Shown: in pieces, positions 1 to 8,218 of the stretch
How positions within the stretch are numbered: position 1 is the first letter of the stretch
Layout: each line of letters begins with the position of its first letter
DNA from: Parasedimentitalea huanghaiensis
Lineage (GTDB): Bacteria; Pseudomonadota; Alphaproteobacteria; Rhodobacterales; Rhodobacteraceae
Direction of reading: 5' to 3'
Assembly: GCF_009753675.1 (NCBI RefSeq)
Contig: NZ_WQLV01000002.1
Location: forward strand, 1 to 64,000
DNA: 64,000 nucleotides
Made by a program: the position numbers and the translations under genes
The notes under the pieces: model-generated
What the model saw: the letters and a program-made list of their open reading frames with translations, nothing else
What the model was told of the DNA's origin: nothing
The model's database searches: none

Positions 1-34
1 GGAAAAGCCCAGTCGCCTTCGAACGGATGGTGGC

Positions 35-571
35 TTAAACGAGCACTTGGGGCGGCACGAAAGCGCGACAGGTCCACTCCTTTAGGATGATAACTTCCTC
101 ACCCTTTGCCCGGCCTACATCATCACGCTCGAATTTGGCTTTAGCGAACCACTCCTGAAATTTCTCCGATGCCCTGATACGGGTGCTACGGTTTTTCCTA
201 GATCCGGGTGCCGTGTAGCTGTGATTGGATTTGTCGATTAGCCCCGCCTCATGCAGTGTGTTGATGATCGGGATCATCTTCTTAGACAGGTGCAGGGCAT
301 TGTACCGGGAGCCTGTTTTCCAAGCATTCACTGACATGGAGACCCCAATACAGAGCTCAGGATCATCCTGCCAAGCCACATACAGATCCAGGATCAACAC
401 CCTAAGCTGCTTACGGAACGCCATCTTAGGCTTCGGCCCAGACTTCCCCACCACCTCCGCAGGCAAGTACTTGTCCCAGATCCTCCCCACGAACTCCTTC
501 ACCTCAGGATGATCAGACCACCTATGAACGTCTATGGGGCGGGAGTGCCATGGATCTTCTATCTTGCTCAT
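35..571 (-). CDS. Hypothetical protein, probably C-terminally truncated, element-associated
   Basis: I do not recognise a defined family. The protein is basic and soluble, with no signal peptide or membrane segment. Its middle (from about GPKPK through SVNAW and SRYNALH to the basic patch SRKNRSTRIRA) has the look of a DNA-binding or replication-associated protein with a winged-helix-like core, but that is an impression only. ATG at 571 is preferred over the in-frame TTG six bases upstream. The last residues (about WTCRAFVPPQVLV) are unlike the charged body of the protein, which would fit a deletion or frameshift near positions 35-80. It lies beside a CTAG-rich stretch and a tRNA gene, the usual surroundings of an integrated element. 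Confidence 0.5.
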   Translation of the reverse strand: MSKIEDPWHSRPIDVHRWSDHPEVKEFVGRIWDKYLPAEVVGKSGPKPKMAFRKQLRVLILDLYVAWQDDPELCIGVSMSVNAWKTGSRYNALHLSKKMIPIINTLHEAGLIDKSNHSYTAPGSRKNRSTRIRASEKFQEWFAKAKFERDDVGRAKGEEVIILKEWTCRAFVPPQVLV

Positions 572-995
572 TGTCAAAGGCCTTGGTCAGGAAAGTCTCT
601 AGTGTAGAATACTGGTATTACTTAGGTACCTAGGGGACTTAGGTAAGGACCTCTAGTAGGGGAATAGTACTTAGATCTTCCTATTCTATCTATCTTTATC
701 CATTACTTATACCTATTCAATAGAGGGTATCTTCCTTACCTAGGATCTAGATGGGCTGACGACATGTGTGGGATTAGTTCTTGGGGATCATACTTGGGAC
801 GCAGATAGGGCCACTGGATGCCCAGTTCACTGACTGACTAACCTCACTGACGGTCACAGGATAAATCGCCACAGAACCCCACTGAGAGCCCCTATAACAG
901 CCGGGGTTCATCACCTCAGCACAAGGGGCATAAACAGGGGCATTCTGAGCCACAGAGAGCCAGTAATGAGGCTACTACATCATGTCAGGAAGTAC
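572..995. other. CTAG-rich non-coding stretch with short repeats (possible remnant of a mobile element)
   Basis: I see no credible gene here. Positions 600-760 are AT-rich compared with the rest of the window and carry four CTAG tetranucleotides (630, 653, 740, 747), a word usually rare in proteobacterial chromosomes. The word ACTTAGGTA is repeated directly at 620-628 and 637-645, and TTACCTAGG occurs near 736-744 as a partial inverted copy. The composition and repeats fit a replication or regulatory region of a plasmid- or phage-like element next to the truncated gene. That role is inference. Confidence 0.4.
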
Positions 996-1070
996 TGGCT
1001 GGGGTGGTAGGATTCGAACCTACGATCTTCAGTACCAAAAACTGTTGCCTTACCACTTGGCCACACCCCA
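996..1070 (-). tRNA. tRNA-Gln (anticodon UUG)
   Basis: Read on the minus strand, the sequence folds as a complete cloverleaf. The acceptor TGGGGTG pairs with CACCCCA, followed by discriminator G and an encoded CCA (996-998). The D arm has GCC/GGC with AAGTGGTAA, the anticodon loop TTTTGGT has TTG at positions 34-36, and the T arm is GTAGG-TTCGAAT-CCTAC. The anticodon stem ACAGT/ACTGA has an A-A mismatch at its outer (27-43) pair. The gene is followed on its 3' side by the CTAG-rich patch, as expected if an element integrated at the tRNA 3' end. Confidence 0.93.
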
Positions 1071-1375
1071 TCAGTGAGCGGCTGTCTAATGTTACTTGCG
1101 CGGGCGCGCAAGGGGGTTTGAAGAAAAAGACAGTTCTTTTTTTACTACGCTGTGCGCCATCACTTTGCCCCCCTAACTCAATGGGTCTAACGCGCATCAA
1201 CCTATTGTCAGTGAAGACAACAATGTCCCCTGCTGGCCAGCGTTATTCTGAACGCACAAATTCCATCATCGGCGCTGCGAAGAACAGCTAACAACTGGCT
1301 ATAGCCCACAAAATTGGCGCCCAGCTAGAACAAGACTATAGAAGTCTACCGGTCATAGCAGTTTTGCACAGCTAC
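1071..1375. other. Intergenic region upstream of tRNA-Gln
   Basis: No gene is supported here. The stretch would contain the tRNA-Gln promoter (minus strand) and the 3' trailer of the TolB/TPR regulator. Open frames that cross it (for example 1004-1291 plus) run through the tRNA and look like chance. Confidence 0.5.
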
Positions 1376-3040
1376 TTACTCTGGCACCCCTGCAGCACGC
1401 AGAGCACGTGTCCACTCCCGGCCTGAAGAAACAGCGGTCGCAGGGACTTCACAACGATAGCGGCTGAGTGTGAAATCAGGAGACACCTCCATCAGTTCGC
1501 GAACCACATTCCGGGCCTCCTCGCCGCGACCAGACAACTCCAGAGCAATTGCTTTGGTTCGCAATGTCGACGGGAACAACCTATTTGCCTGCAATGAACG
1601 ATTGGCCAAGGCCAATGCCCGGGCGTAATGCCCTGCAGACAGCTGCACAGTGGCCGACACAGAATCAAAATAGTACCGCTGTGGTCCCAACGGTGACAGG
1701 CGTCGGGCGGCGTCTGTGAACTTAACCGCTTCGTCTGGCGCATTCTGAAAGGCCCGCATGTCCCCCATCAGCAAAAGCGCTAATGCCTCATTCGGATTGT
1801 CTTTCAAAGCCAGATCATACGAGGTCTGTGCCAAATCAAAGCGAAACAGAAGGTGGCTGGAGATCATTCCTTTGAGTGTATGCGCAAGTGAAAATGCGGG
1901 ATCCACTTTCAGTGCACTTGCGGCCAGATGGGTGGCCAATTGGGTGTCGAGTTGCCGATCATGCGTCAACCCTTTTTGCACCCGCATCACATACCAGAAT
2001 CCCATCCAGGTCAGCGCGAGAGGATGACCGGGTTCACGCTGTAACAACACACCAAGCAAATCCTGGGCGGCATTAAACTGGTCTGGCCGCATATCTTGGA
2101 TCAAAGAGATAGCCGCCATCAATAACGTATGGCTTTCCAAATTGGCCAATGGTTTGAACTGTACAAGGCGAACAGCCTCACCTACCGCTGTCTGCCCGAT
2201 CTGCTGTGACACATCCTGTAGCGCCTCACATTCTCCAGCCATCAACTCTTCTAGTGACCCGTCGTATTCACGCGACCACAAAACCCGTTCACGGCAGGCA
2301 TCCTGGAGATCAACTTTGAGCCGGAATTCACGGCCCCTGACATGCACCATCCCTGATACCAGATAGGTCACCCCAGTCACCGAGGCGACCTCTGTCGGGG
2401 TTACCGTCTGAGGGTCAAACTGACGCGAGGCCAGATAGGACGTTACAGAGAAGGCCTGACTACGTGACAGATGTCGCACCAGCTCTTCAGAGAGCATCGA
2501 CCCCAAAGGTGTCGTTCCACGACTGGGGGCCCGGTATACAAACGGCAACACTGCAATTCTGGGCAACAGCTCGTCCAAAACGGCACGACTATACTCTCGG
2601 CCCTCCCCCAGCTCAGCCCGACGGCGTGGCGATGAATAACTGGGTTCATCACGAACCTGCAACAACCAGTCAGAAAAGAGCGCTTCGTGGGGGAGCTCGA
2701 AGCCATCCATAAAGCTGCCGTTCTCAGAGTTGCCAATCAAGTCGACCTTATCCAGATCTAAAACGACCCGCTCCCGGTTGGCGGAAATAAGCTTGGAAAG
2801 CTCGGGGCCCAAATGGCGCCGCAATGTACTTAGCGCGGTGCGCAAACTGGCCTTGGCCTGCTCTGGTTGCGCCAGGCTCCACAGCGTATGCTCTAGAAAT
2901 GCCCGAGTACGCACGCCGCCATCCGCCTTGGACAACAACGCCATTAGCGCCTGATGTTTAGCCCCTAACGGGATTTCTCCACCACTGGAAGGAAAGACAC
3001 CAAACGCACCAAAGTGGTTTATTCTTAACACTTTATTCAT
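1376..3040 (-). CDS. Winged-helix/TolB-like/TPR transcriptional regulator
   Basis: The protein is about 554 residues long. Residues 1-100 resemble the OmpR/SARP-type winged-helix DNA-binding domain seen in BTAD and CadC-like regulators (LGAKHQALMALL, then ASLRTALSTLRRHLG). About 155-290 is a TolB/FlgO-like domain that begins RIAVLPF and contains SVTGVTYLVSGMV. The rest is helical and TPR-like. It lacks a membrane segment if the ATG at 3040 is used. That start has GGGGAG just upstream, while an alternative ATG at 3115 would add a hydrophobic leader with poor coding character. The same TolB/TPR module is fused to a cyclase near 37 kb. Target genes are unknown. A long palindrome sits about 90 bases upstream and may be its own operator. 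Confidence 0.75.
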   Translation of the reverse strand: MNKVLRINHFGAFGVFPSSGGEIPLGAKHQALMALLSKADGGVRTRAFLEHTLWSLAQPEQAKASLRTALSTLRRHLGPELSKLISANRERVVLDLDKVDLIGNSENGSFMDGFELPHEALFSDWLLQVRDEPSYSSPRRRAELGEGREYSRAVLDELLPRIAVLPFVYRAPSRGTTPLGSMLSEELVRHLSRSQAFSVTSYLASRQFDPQTVTPTEVASVTGVTYLVSGMVHVRGREFRLKVDLQDACRERVLWSREYDGSLEELMAGECEALQDVSQQIGQTAVGEAVRLVQFKPLANLESHTLLMAAISLIQDMRPDQFNAAQDLLGVLLQREPGHPLALTWMGFWYVMRVQKGLTHDRQLDTQLATHLAASALKVDPAFSLAHTLKGMISSHLLFRFDLAQTSYDLALKDNPNEALALLLMGDMRAFQNAPDEAVKFTDAARRLSPLGPQRYYFDSVSATVQLSAGHYARALALANRSLQANRLFPSTLRTKAIALELSGRGEEARNVVRELMEVSPDFTLSRYRCEVPATAVSSGREWTRALRAAGVPE

Positions 3041-3129
3041 ACTAACTACTCCCCAAAACAACGGGACAAAAAAAACAGTAAAAAGTCGTGTCATCGACCA
3101 GTAGATAATAAACACACCGATAGATCAAC

Positions 3130-3161
3130 ACACTTAATACACCAATAGGTGTATTAAGTGT
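3130..3161. promoter_or_regulatory. 32-bp perfect palindrome upstream of the TolB/TPR regulator
   Basis: ACACTTAATACACC (3130-3143), then AATA, then its exact reverse complement (3148-3161): 14-base arms with a 4-base centre. It lies between the regulator gene (start 3040) and the stop of the metallo-hydrolase gene (3300), both on the minus strand. There is no T-tract on either side, so an operator is more likely than an intrinsic terminator, though a hairpin ending the long upstream operon cannot be excluded. Confidence 0.55.
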
Positions 3162-3299
3162 TCAACCTTAAGGAGGCTCAGCTCTTTGGTACGTCACCAA
3201 ATTGGCGACTTCCCTTGGCTGTTGCCGAAACTTGGCAGCCAAGAAAGGCTCTGCTGAGGAAGTACGATTACCACCGTTTACACATCAACGCACGCAGGT

Positions 3300-4217
3300 C
3301 TAACCGCTAGCAGGTACAAAACGATATCCTTCGCCCGAGTTTTCGGCGAATCCAATACCACCCTCGGGCAAGTGGTACCCAATCAGTTTCATTTTCTCAT
3401 GGCTGATCTGATCTAGGAGCGCCATTCGGGTTTTAGCAGCGGTTTCGCGATCCTGATCAGCGCCAGTTTCCCACCCCGGTCGAGCAAAACTGATATGGTG
3501 ATTGTTTACTGCATCTCCCAGCACCATGACGCTGTTGTTGCCATCGCGGACCTCAAACGACATGTGCCCAGGTGAATGACCAAAACTGGCACGAGCAGCG
3601 ACGCCCGGCAAAACTTCCTCTCCGTCACCAAATAGGGTTATCTGCTCCTTTATGATTTCCATTCTACGCCGGGCTCCAACAGCTTGGCTGGTCCGATTGG
3701 AGGCAATAGTGTGAACCGTTTCCGGATCGAACCAATAGTCCCACTCCCCTTGCCCCATCAAATGTTGAGCCTCAGAAAACAGTGGGTCATCAAAATCGTC
3801 CAACACCCCCCAGAGGTGATCAGGGTGACAATGTGTGAACAGCACATGGGTCACATCTTCAGGGGCCACTCCAACGGCATCTAGAGCATCAACCAGTTGA
3901 CCAGCCCCCGATTGAAAATCAGGCCCAGAGCCAACATCGAACAACACAATTTTGTCGCCATCCTGCATCAGCGTCACGTTGATGTCAGGGGTCAGCTGAT
4001 CACTGGATGTCATGCCAAAGTCAGCTAAAACCGGGATCAGATCCGGCTTATCCATCGGCCCAAATATAAACTCACCCGGCAGCGACAGATGCCCATCCGA
4101 CAGGGTCTGCAGACGCTTGGACCCAAGGTTCAGCTCGGTACTGGCCCAGCTTCGCGATCCCGCTAGGGCCAGACCGGCCCCCATCCCCTGCAATACCCTG
4201 CGCCGTGTAACTGTCAT
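3300..4217 (-). CDS. Tat-exported metallo-beta-lactamase-fold hydrolase
   Basis: MBL-fold metal-dependent hydrolase of 305 residues. With the ATG at 4217 the protein begins MTVTRRRVLQG, a twin-arginine (Tat) signal, then a hydrophobic stretch ending near SRSWA, so it should act in the periplasm. The metal motif HCHPDH (H129, H131, D133, H134) is intact. Further ligands appear as GHSPGHMSF, VLGDAVNNHH and GYHLPEGG. An in-frame ATG at 4238 would add seven residues. It is the last gene of the liv/acyl-CoA synthetase operon, 120 bases after the binding protein. Its substrate is unknown. Lactone, ester or thioester hydrolysis would suit the context but is inference. Confidence 0.8.
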   Translation of the reverse strand: MTVTRRRVLQGMGAGLALAGSRSWASTELNLGSKRLQTLSDGHLSLPGEFIFGPMDKPDLIPVLADFGMTSSDQLTPDINVTLMQDGDKIVLFDVGSGPDFQSGAGQLVDALDAVGVAPEDVTHVLFTHCHPDHLWGVLDDFDDPLFSEAQHLMGQGEWDYWFDPETVHTIASNRTSQAVGARRRMEIIKEQITLFGDGEEVLPGVAARASFGHSPGHMSFEVRDGNNSVMVLGDAVNNHHISFARPGWETGADQDRETAAKTRMALLDQISHEKMKLIGYHLPEGGIGFAENSGEGYRFVPASG

Positions 4218-4340
4218 ACCCCTGCCCTTCGCATTCAACTAGTCGATGTAAACTCACATTCAGATACATGAATAGGACGGAGAGGCCAACAAAAAATGGC
4301 CGGACGCTGAGCCCGACCAACAAGCAATCAGTACTCTCAG

Positions 4341-5501
4341 TTACTGACGGCTCAGTTCTCTCCACATTCCGTTTTCGACCACTGAAATCACGATATCATC
4401 AGCACCACGGTGATCGTCCGCCGCATAAGTAATGTCGGTATCAGTCAGTGCATCAAAGTAGCTTAGGCTTTCCATTCCCGCCAGAAATGCCTCTTGGGTC
4501 AGATCCGGACCTGCGGCCTCAAGCGCGCGGATCAGAGTATCAGCGGCGGTGTATCCCAGCATGGAAAATCCACTCGCCGGTTTGTCAAATTTGGCATTGT
4601 AGTCGGCCATGAACTTGGCCGGGACCTCGTCATCGGCGCGCGCTGTCAGATCAACCCATCCTGCCGAAGCATAGAGCCCCTCTGTCACGCCGCCGGGAAC
4701 GGCTGCCACCACTCCGAGAAAACCAGCTGAGGTATTGAGGAATTTAACGTCCGTCCAGCCGAGCTTCTTAGCAGTGCCAACCACGGTGATCCCCTGGCGC
4801 ACGCCCAGCGCCATGGTCACGATATCGCAGCCCGCAGACTTCAACTTGGTGAGTGAGCCAACAAAGTTCAGCTCATCCGGCTTATGCGTCGTCTCGGCAG
4901 CAAAACTCAGCCCCAGTGAACTTGTAATTGCCTTGGTGCTATCCGAAATTTCTTTGCCGAAATCTGATGGAATATACATCGAACAGATCTCTTTGGAGTC
5001 GAACTCACCAGCCAGATAGCGTACCCCTGCCTGCACCTGATCCCAATAGCTGGAAAACCCGGTGAACTTGTTGTGTGCCGGTTCCTGCAGCATCTGTACA
5101 GAGGCAGACAATGGGCTGATGTTTGGGATGCCCTTAGGGTCCAGCAATTTGAACCCTGCAGTGTTCATCGGCGTGCCCAGCGACAGCAACATGGCAAACA
5201 CCTTGTCGCGGTTCAGTAGCTTGTTATAGCCCTGCATCGCGCGTGGGATCTGATAGCCGTTGTCCTCAACCACAAAACGGATCTGACGGCCATGCACACC
5301 ACCTGCCGCATTGATTTCATCAAAACGCAGATTGGCACCGTTCACAGCCGGAACGCCGACGGCTGCAAAAATGCCACTCAGATCGTTGACCGAGCCAATA
5401 ACCACCTCGGTGTCGCTGACCCCTTGAGTATCTGCATGAGCGGAAAACCCAACTCCAACGGCCAGTGCCGCTGCCGTCAGTACGGATGTCACTTTAGTCA
5501 T
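4341..5501 (-). CDS. ABC transporter periplasmic binding protein, branched-chain amino acid type (LivJ-like)
   Basis: The protein has 386 residues and a Sec signal peptide (about 1-23, cleaved near SAHA-D). It then has the Peripla_BP_6 fold: TEVVIGSVNDLSGIFAAVG at the start, and VNGANLRFDEINAAGGVHG, which is the classic LivJ/LivK N-terminal signature. It captures the ligand for the LivHMGF importer encoded upstream in the same operon. RBS GGGAG lies before the ATG. The acyl-CoA synthetase gene precedes it and the Tat-exported hydrolase follows. Because this subfamily also binds aromatic and other carboxylates, the ligand need not be an amino acid. Confidence 0.9.
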   Translation of the reverse strand: MTKVTSVLTAAALAVGVGFSAHADTQGVSDTEVVIGSVNDLSGIFAAVGVPAVNGANLRFDEINAAGGVHGRQIRFVVEDNGYQIPRAMQGYNKLLNRDKVFAMLLSLGTPMNTAGFKLLDPKGIPNISPLSASVQMLQEPAHNKFTGFSSYWDQVQAGVRYLAGEFDSKEICSMYIPSDFGKEISDSTKAITSSLGLSFAAETTHKPDELNFVGSLTKLKSAGCDIVTMALGVRQGITVVGTAKKLGWTDVKFLNTSAGFLGVVAAVPGGVTEGLYASAGWVDLTARADDEVPAKFMADYNAKFDKPASGFSMLGYTAADTLIRALEAAGPDLTQEAFLAGMESLSYFDALTDTDITYAADDHRGADDIVISVVENGMWRELSRQ

Positions 5502-5547
5502 TCAAAGTTCTCCCTATGATATCGTCCTCGTGCGGGGAAACCGCACC

Positions 5548-7437
5548 TCAATACATTTGATCGATCAATGCCTTGTGCTTCTGCTCTACCAGATTTCGTT
5601 TCAACTTCATGGTGGCAGTCAACTCATCGTCTTCGGCAGTCAGCAGCACATTGATCAGGCGGAATTGTTTAATCTGCTCCACCCGGGCAAATTCATGGTT
5701 CACGGCTTCGACCTCACCCTCGATCAACGCTACAACTTCCTGCGCGGCACAGAGCGATGCAAAATCGCTGAATGGTATCTTATGATCCTGAGCAAATTTT
5801 TCCACGTTTTCCTGATCAATCATAATCAGACAGCTCAAATATTTGCGCTGATCACCGATGACCACTGCATCAGATATGTAGTGACTGAACTTCAAACGGC
5901 TTTCGATCTCGGCGGGGGTAATATTCTTGCCCCCGGTAGTGATAATGATATCCTTGATACGACCAGTGATCGTCAAATACCCATCTTGATCCACCTGCCC
6001 GACATCACCTGTTCGCAACCAACCATCGCTGGTATATGTTTCGGCAGTCTTTTCAGCGTTGTGCCAATAGCCCTGAAAATTGTTCAAACCTAGCGTTTGG
6101 ATCTCTCCATCGTCTGCAATGCGTATTGTGATGCCAGGAACTGGCTGTCCAACCGAGCCCAAACGGTTCGCCTCGACGGTATTGACCGCTGTCAATCCAG
6201 CGTTCTCGGTCATACCATATCCTTCGACGAGCCGGACACCAATCGACCAGTACCATTTTAGCAACTCGGGTGAAATCGGCGCCGCCCCAGAGCCACCGCG
6301 GCGCATCCGGTCCATGCCCAACATTCTGCGCAGATTCCGAAGAACCAGCACATCCCAAAACAAGTAGCGTGCGGCAACCCTTCCAGGTACAGGCAGGTTC
6401 TGCATCAAATAATCTGCACGCGCCATACCCGCCTTGATGGCGCGGTTAAATGCCCATCGCCCTATCGGGGTGGCCTCTTGCATCAGCACCATCACCTTGG
6501 AATAGATTTTCTCCCAAACCCGAGGAACTGCAAAAAACGTCGAAGGAGAAACTTCACTCAGGTTGTCGAATACCGTTTCCGGGCTTTCGGCAAAGTTCAC
6601 CGTACAAGAGGCGGCAAGCGGCAGATATACCGACACATTTCGTTCAAGAATGTGGCACAACGGCAAAAAACACAGCAACTCATCGCTTCGCATGAAAGTC
6701 AACGCTCGCGCGCTCGCTTCCATGGTGCTTAGTATATTTTCATGGCTTAGCATCGCCCCTTTGGGCTGGCCAGTGGTACCTGACGTGTAGATCAAAAGAG
6801 CCGTATCATCAGGTTGAGATTTGGCAATCTCATCTCTGAAACATCCCGGATTTTCAGCTTCAAAGGTCCGACCGACTTCATACAGATCTTCGATAAATAA
6901 GCACTTGCTATGGTTCAGGTCATGCAAGCCCTCTCGTTCAAAGATAACCACCCTGGCCAGCCCTGGCACCTCATCTTGAATTTCCAGAAACTTATCCAGT
7001 TGCTCGTCGTCTTCAACGAATAGGACACGGCTTTCACTATTATTCAGAATGTAGGCCAGCTGCGCTGGGGAATCTGTGGTGTAGACCCCCGAGGCAATCC
7101 CACCCACACCTTGAATACCCATGTCAGCATAGATCCACTCCTTGCGGTCTTCGCTCAGAATGGACACCACTTCTCCGCGCTGCAGTCCCAGAGCGCGGAG
7201 ACCTAGGCCAAGCCATTTGGCATGTGTCCAGTAATCGGTCCAGGAACAGGCCTTCCAGATGCCCATGTCCTTTTCTCTGTGCGCAGTCTGGTCACCCAGT
7301 TCAGAGCAGCGCCGTGCGAATAGTTTTGCAATGGTGTCACAGCCGTCCACCCGAACAGGGCGCACCCCCGGAGTGGCATTATAAGACACACCATTCAGCG
7401 TTACCTGAGGATGTGGAGCCATATGCATATCCATCAT
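5548..7437 (-). CDS. AMP-forming long-chain acyl-CoA synthetase
   Basis: Activates a carboxylic acid with ATP and CoA through an acyl-adenylate. The protein has about 630 residues, the length of FadD15-type enzymes. Adenylation motifs are complete: YTSGTTGQPKGAML (P-loop), GYGMTENAG (A5), DGWLRTGDVG (A7/A8) and GRIKDIIITTGGKN, which leads into the C-terminal lid. The start is ATG 7437 with AAAGAG upstream, seven bases after the livF stop. An upstream in-frame start at 7533 would overlap livF and has no supporting conservation. Its place between the ATPase and binding-protein genes of an ABC importer suggests that the imported compound is an acid activated on arrival. Confidence 0.9.
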   Translation of the reverse strand: MMDMHMAPHPQVTLNGVSYNATPGVRPVRVDGCDTIAKLFARRCSELGDQTAHREKDMGIWKACSWTDYWTHAKWLGLGLRALGLQRGEVVSILSEDRKEWIYADMGIQGVGGIASGVYTTDSPAQLAYILNNSESRVLFVEDDEQLDKFLEIQDEVPGLARVVIFEREGLHDLNHSKCLFIEDLYEVGRTFEAENPGCFRDEIAKSQPDDTALLIYTSGTTGQPKGAMLSHENILSTMEASARALTFMRSDELLCFLPLCHILERNVSVYLPLAASCTVNFAESPETVFDNLSEVSPSTFFAVPRVWEKIYSKVMVLMQEATPIGRWAFNRAIKAGMARADYLMQNLPVPGRVAARYLFWDVLVLRNLRRMLGMDRMRRGGSGAAPISPELLKWYWSIGVRLVEGYGMTENAGLTAVNTVEANRLGSVGQPVPGITIRIADDGEIQTLGLNNFQGYWHNAEKTAETYTSDGWLRTGDVGQVDQDGYLTITGRIKDIIITTGGKNITPAEIESRLKFSHYISDAVVIGDQRKYLSCLIMIDQENVEKFAQDHKIPFSDFASLCAAQEVVALIEGEVEAVNHEFARVEQIKQFRLINVLLTAEDDELTATMKLKRNLVEQKHKALIDQMY

Positions 7438-7444
7438 GCGCTCT

Positions 7445-8218
7445 TTACCGCCATGTTTTCTTGCGCTTCCAGCGTCGCTCGTCACGCTGACCCGCCTCTT
7501 GGTGGCCCAGGTAGAACGCCTTGATGTCCTCACTCTGCATCAATCGTTCTGCGGTTCCGTCCATTACAATCCGCCCGATCTCCATCACATAGCCAACGTT
7601 AGCCAGATCCAAAGCGATACGAGCATTTTGCTCGACCAGCACCATAGTCACTTTTTCTTCAGCGTTCAGTCTTCGCAGAATCGCAAAAATTTCTTGTACA
7701 AGCAGCGGTGACAACCCAAGCGAGGGTTCATCTAACAACATAATTTCAGGGCTCAGCATCAGCCCGCGGCCAATCGCCAACATCTGTTGCTGACCACCCG
7801 ACAACGTACCCGCCTCTTGCCCGCGCCGCTCGGCCAGGATTGGAAAATAGTCGAAAACCATTTCGCGGTCGCGTTGCACCCCAACCTTGTCATTGCGAGT
7901 ATAAGCGCCCAGTGTCAGGTTCTCGTCCACCGTCAACAGTGGAAACACTTCACGCCCCTCGGGAACATGCACGATCCCATGCTGCACTATACGGTGCGGC
8001 TCCTGCCCCTGGATCTCACACCCCTTGAATATCACCTGCCCCTTTTCGGGATCCATGATGCCCGATATTGTCTTTAACAGTGTCGATTTACCGGCCCCAT
8101 TGGCACCCAGAACCGTTACGATCTGGCCTTTTTCAACTTTCAACGACACGCCGCGAATGGCCATAATTGGACCGTAGAAACTCTCAAGGTTCTTGATTTC
8201 AAGCAGCGCATCACCCAT
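7445..8218 (-). CDS. livF: Branched-chain-type ABC transporter ATP-binding protein LivF
   Basis: Cytoplasmic ATPase subunit of about 257 residues. It has Walker A GANGAGKST, signature LSGGQQQML and Walker B IMLLDEPSLGL, and HVPEGREVFP, which is typical of LivF. The ATG at 8218 overlaps the livG stop as TGATG. A GTG three bases earlier is also possible. It works with LivG and the LivHM permease. The order H-M-G-F with tight overlaps shows one transcript. Confidence 0.95.
   Translation of the reverse strand: MGDALLEIKNLESFYGPIMAIRGVSLKVEKGQIVTVLGANGAGKSTLLKTISGIMDPEKGQVIFKGCEIQGQEPHRIVQHGIVHVPEGREVFPLLTVDENLTLGAYTRNDKVGVQRDREMVFDYFPILAERRGQEAGTLSGGQQQMLAIGRGLMLSPEIMLLDEPSLGLSPLLVQEIFAILRRLNAEEKVTMVLVEQNARIALDLANVGYVMEIGRIVMDGTAERLMQSEDIKAFYLGHQEAGQRDERRWKRKKTWR

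Noticed and set aside
1004-1291. 95-codon frame running through the tRNA-Gln gene
   Set aside because: It overlaps the complete tRNA and lacks a ribosome-binding site and family features.
3214-3243. CTTGGCTG/CAGCCAAG inverted repeat as a terminator of the MBL gene
   Set aside because: The stem is only eight pairs with a 14-base loop and no T-tract on the minus strand. The stronger palindrome at 3130-3161 makes this one uninformative.
5530-6093. 187-codon plus-strand frame opposite the acyl-CoA synthetase
   Set aside because: It is antisense to a well-conserved enzyme and ends inside it. The composition is that of a mirrored reading frame.
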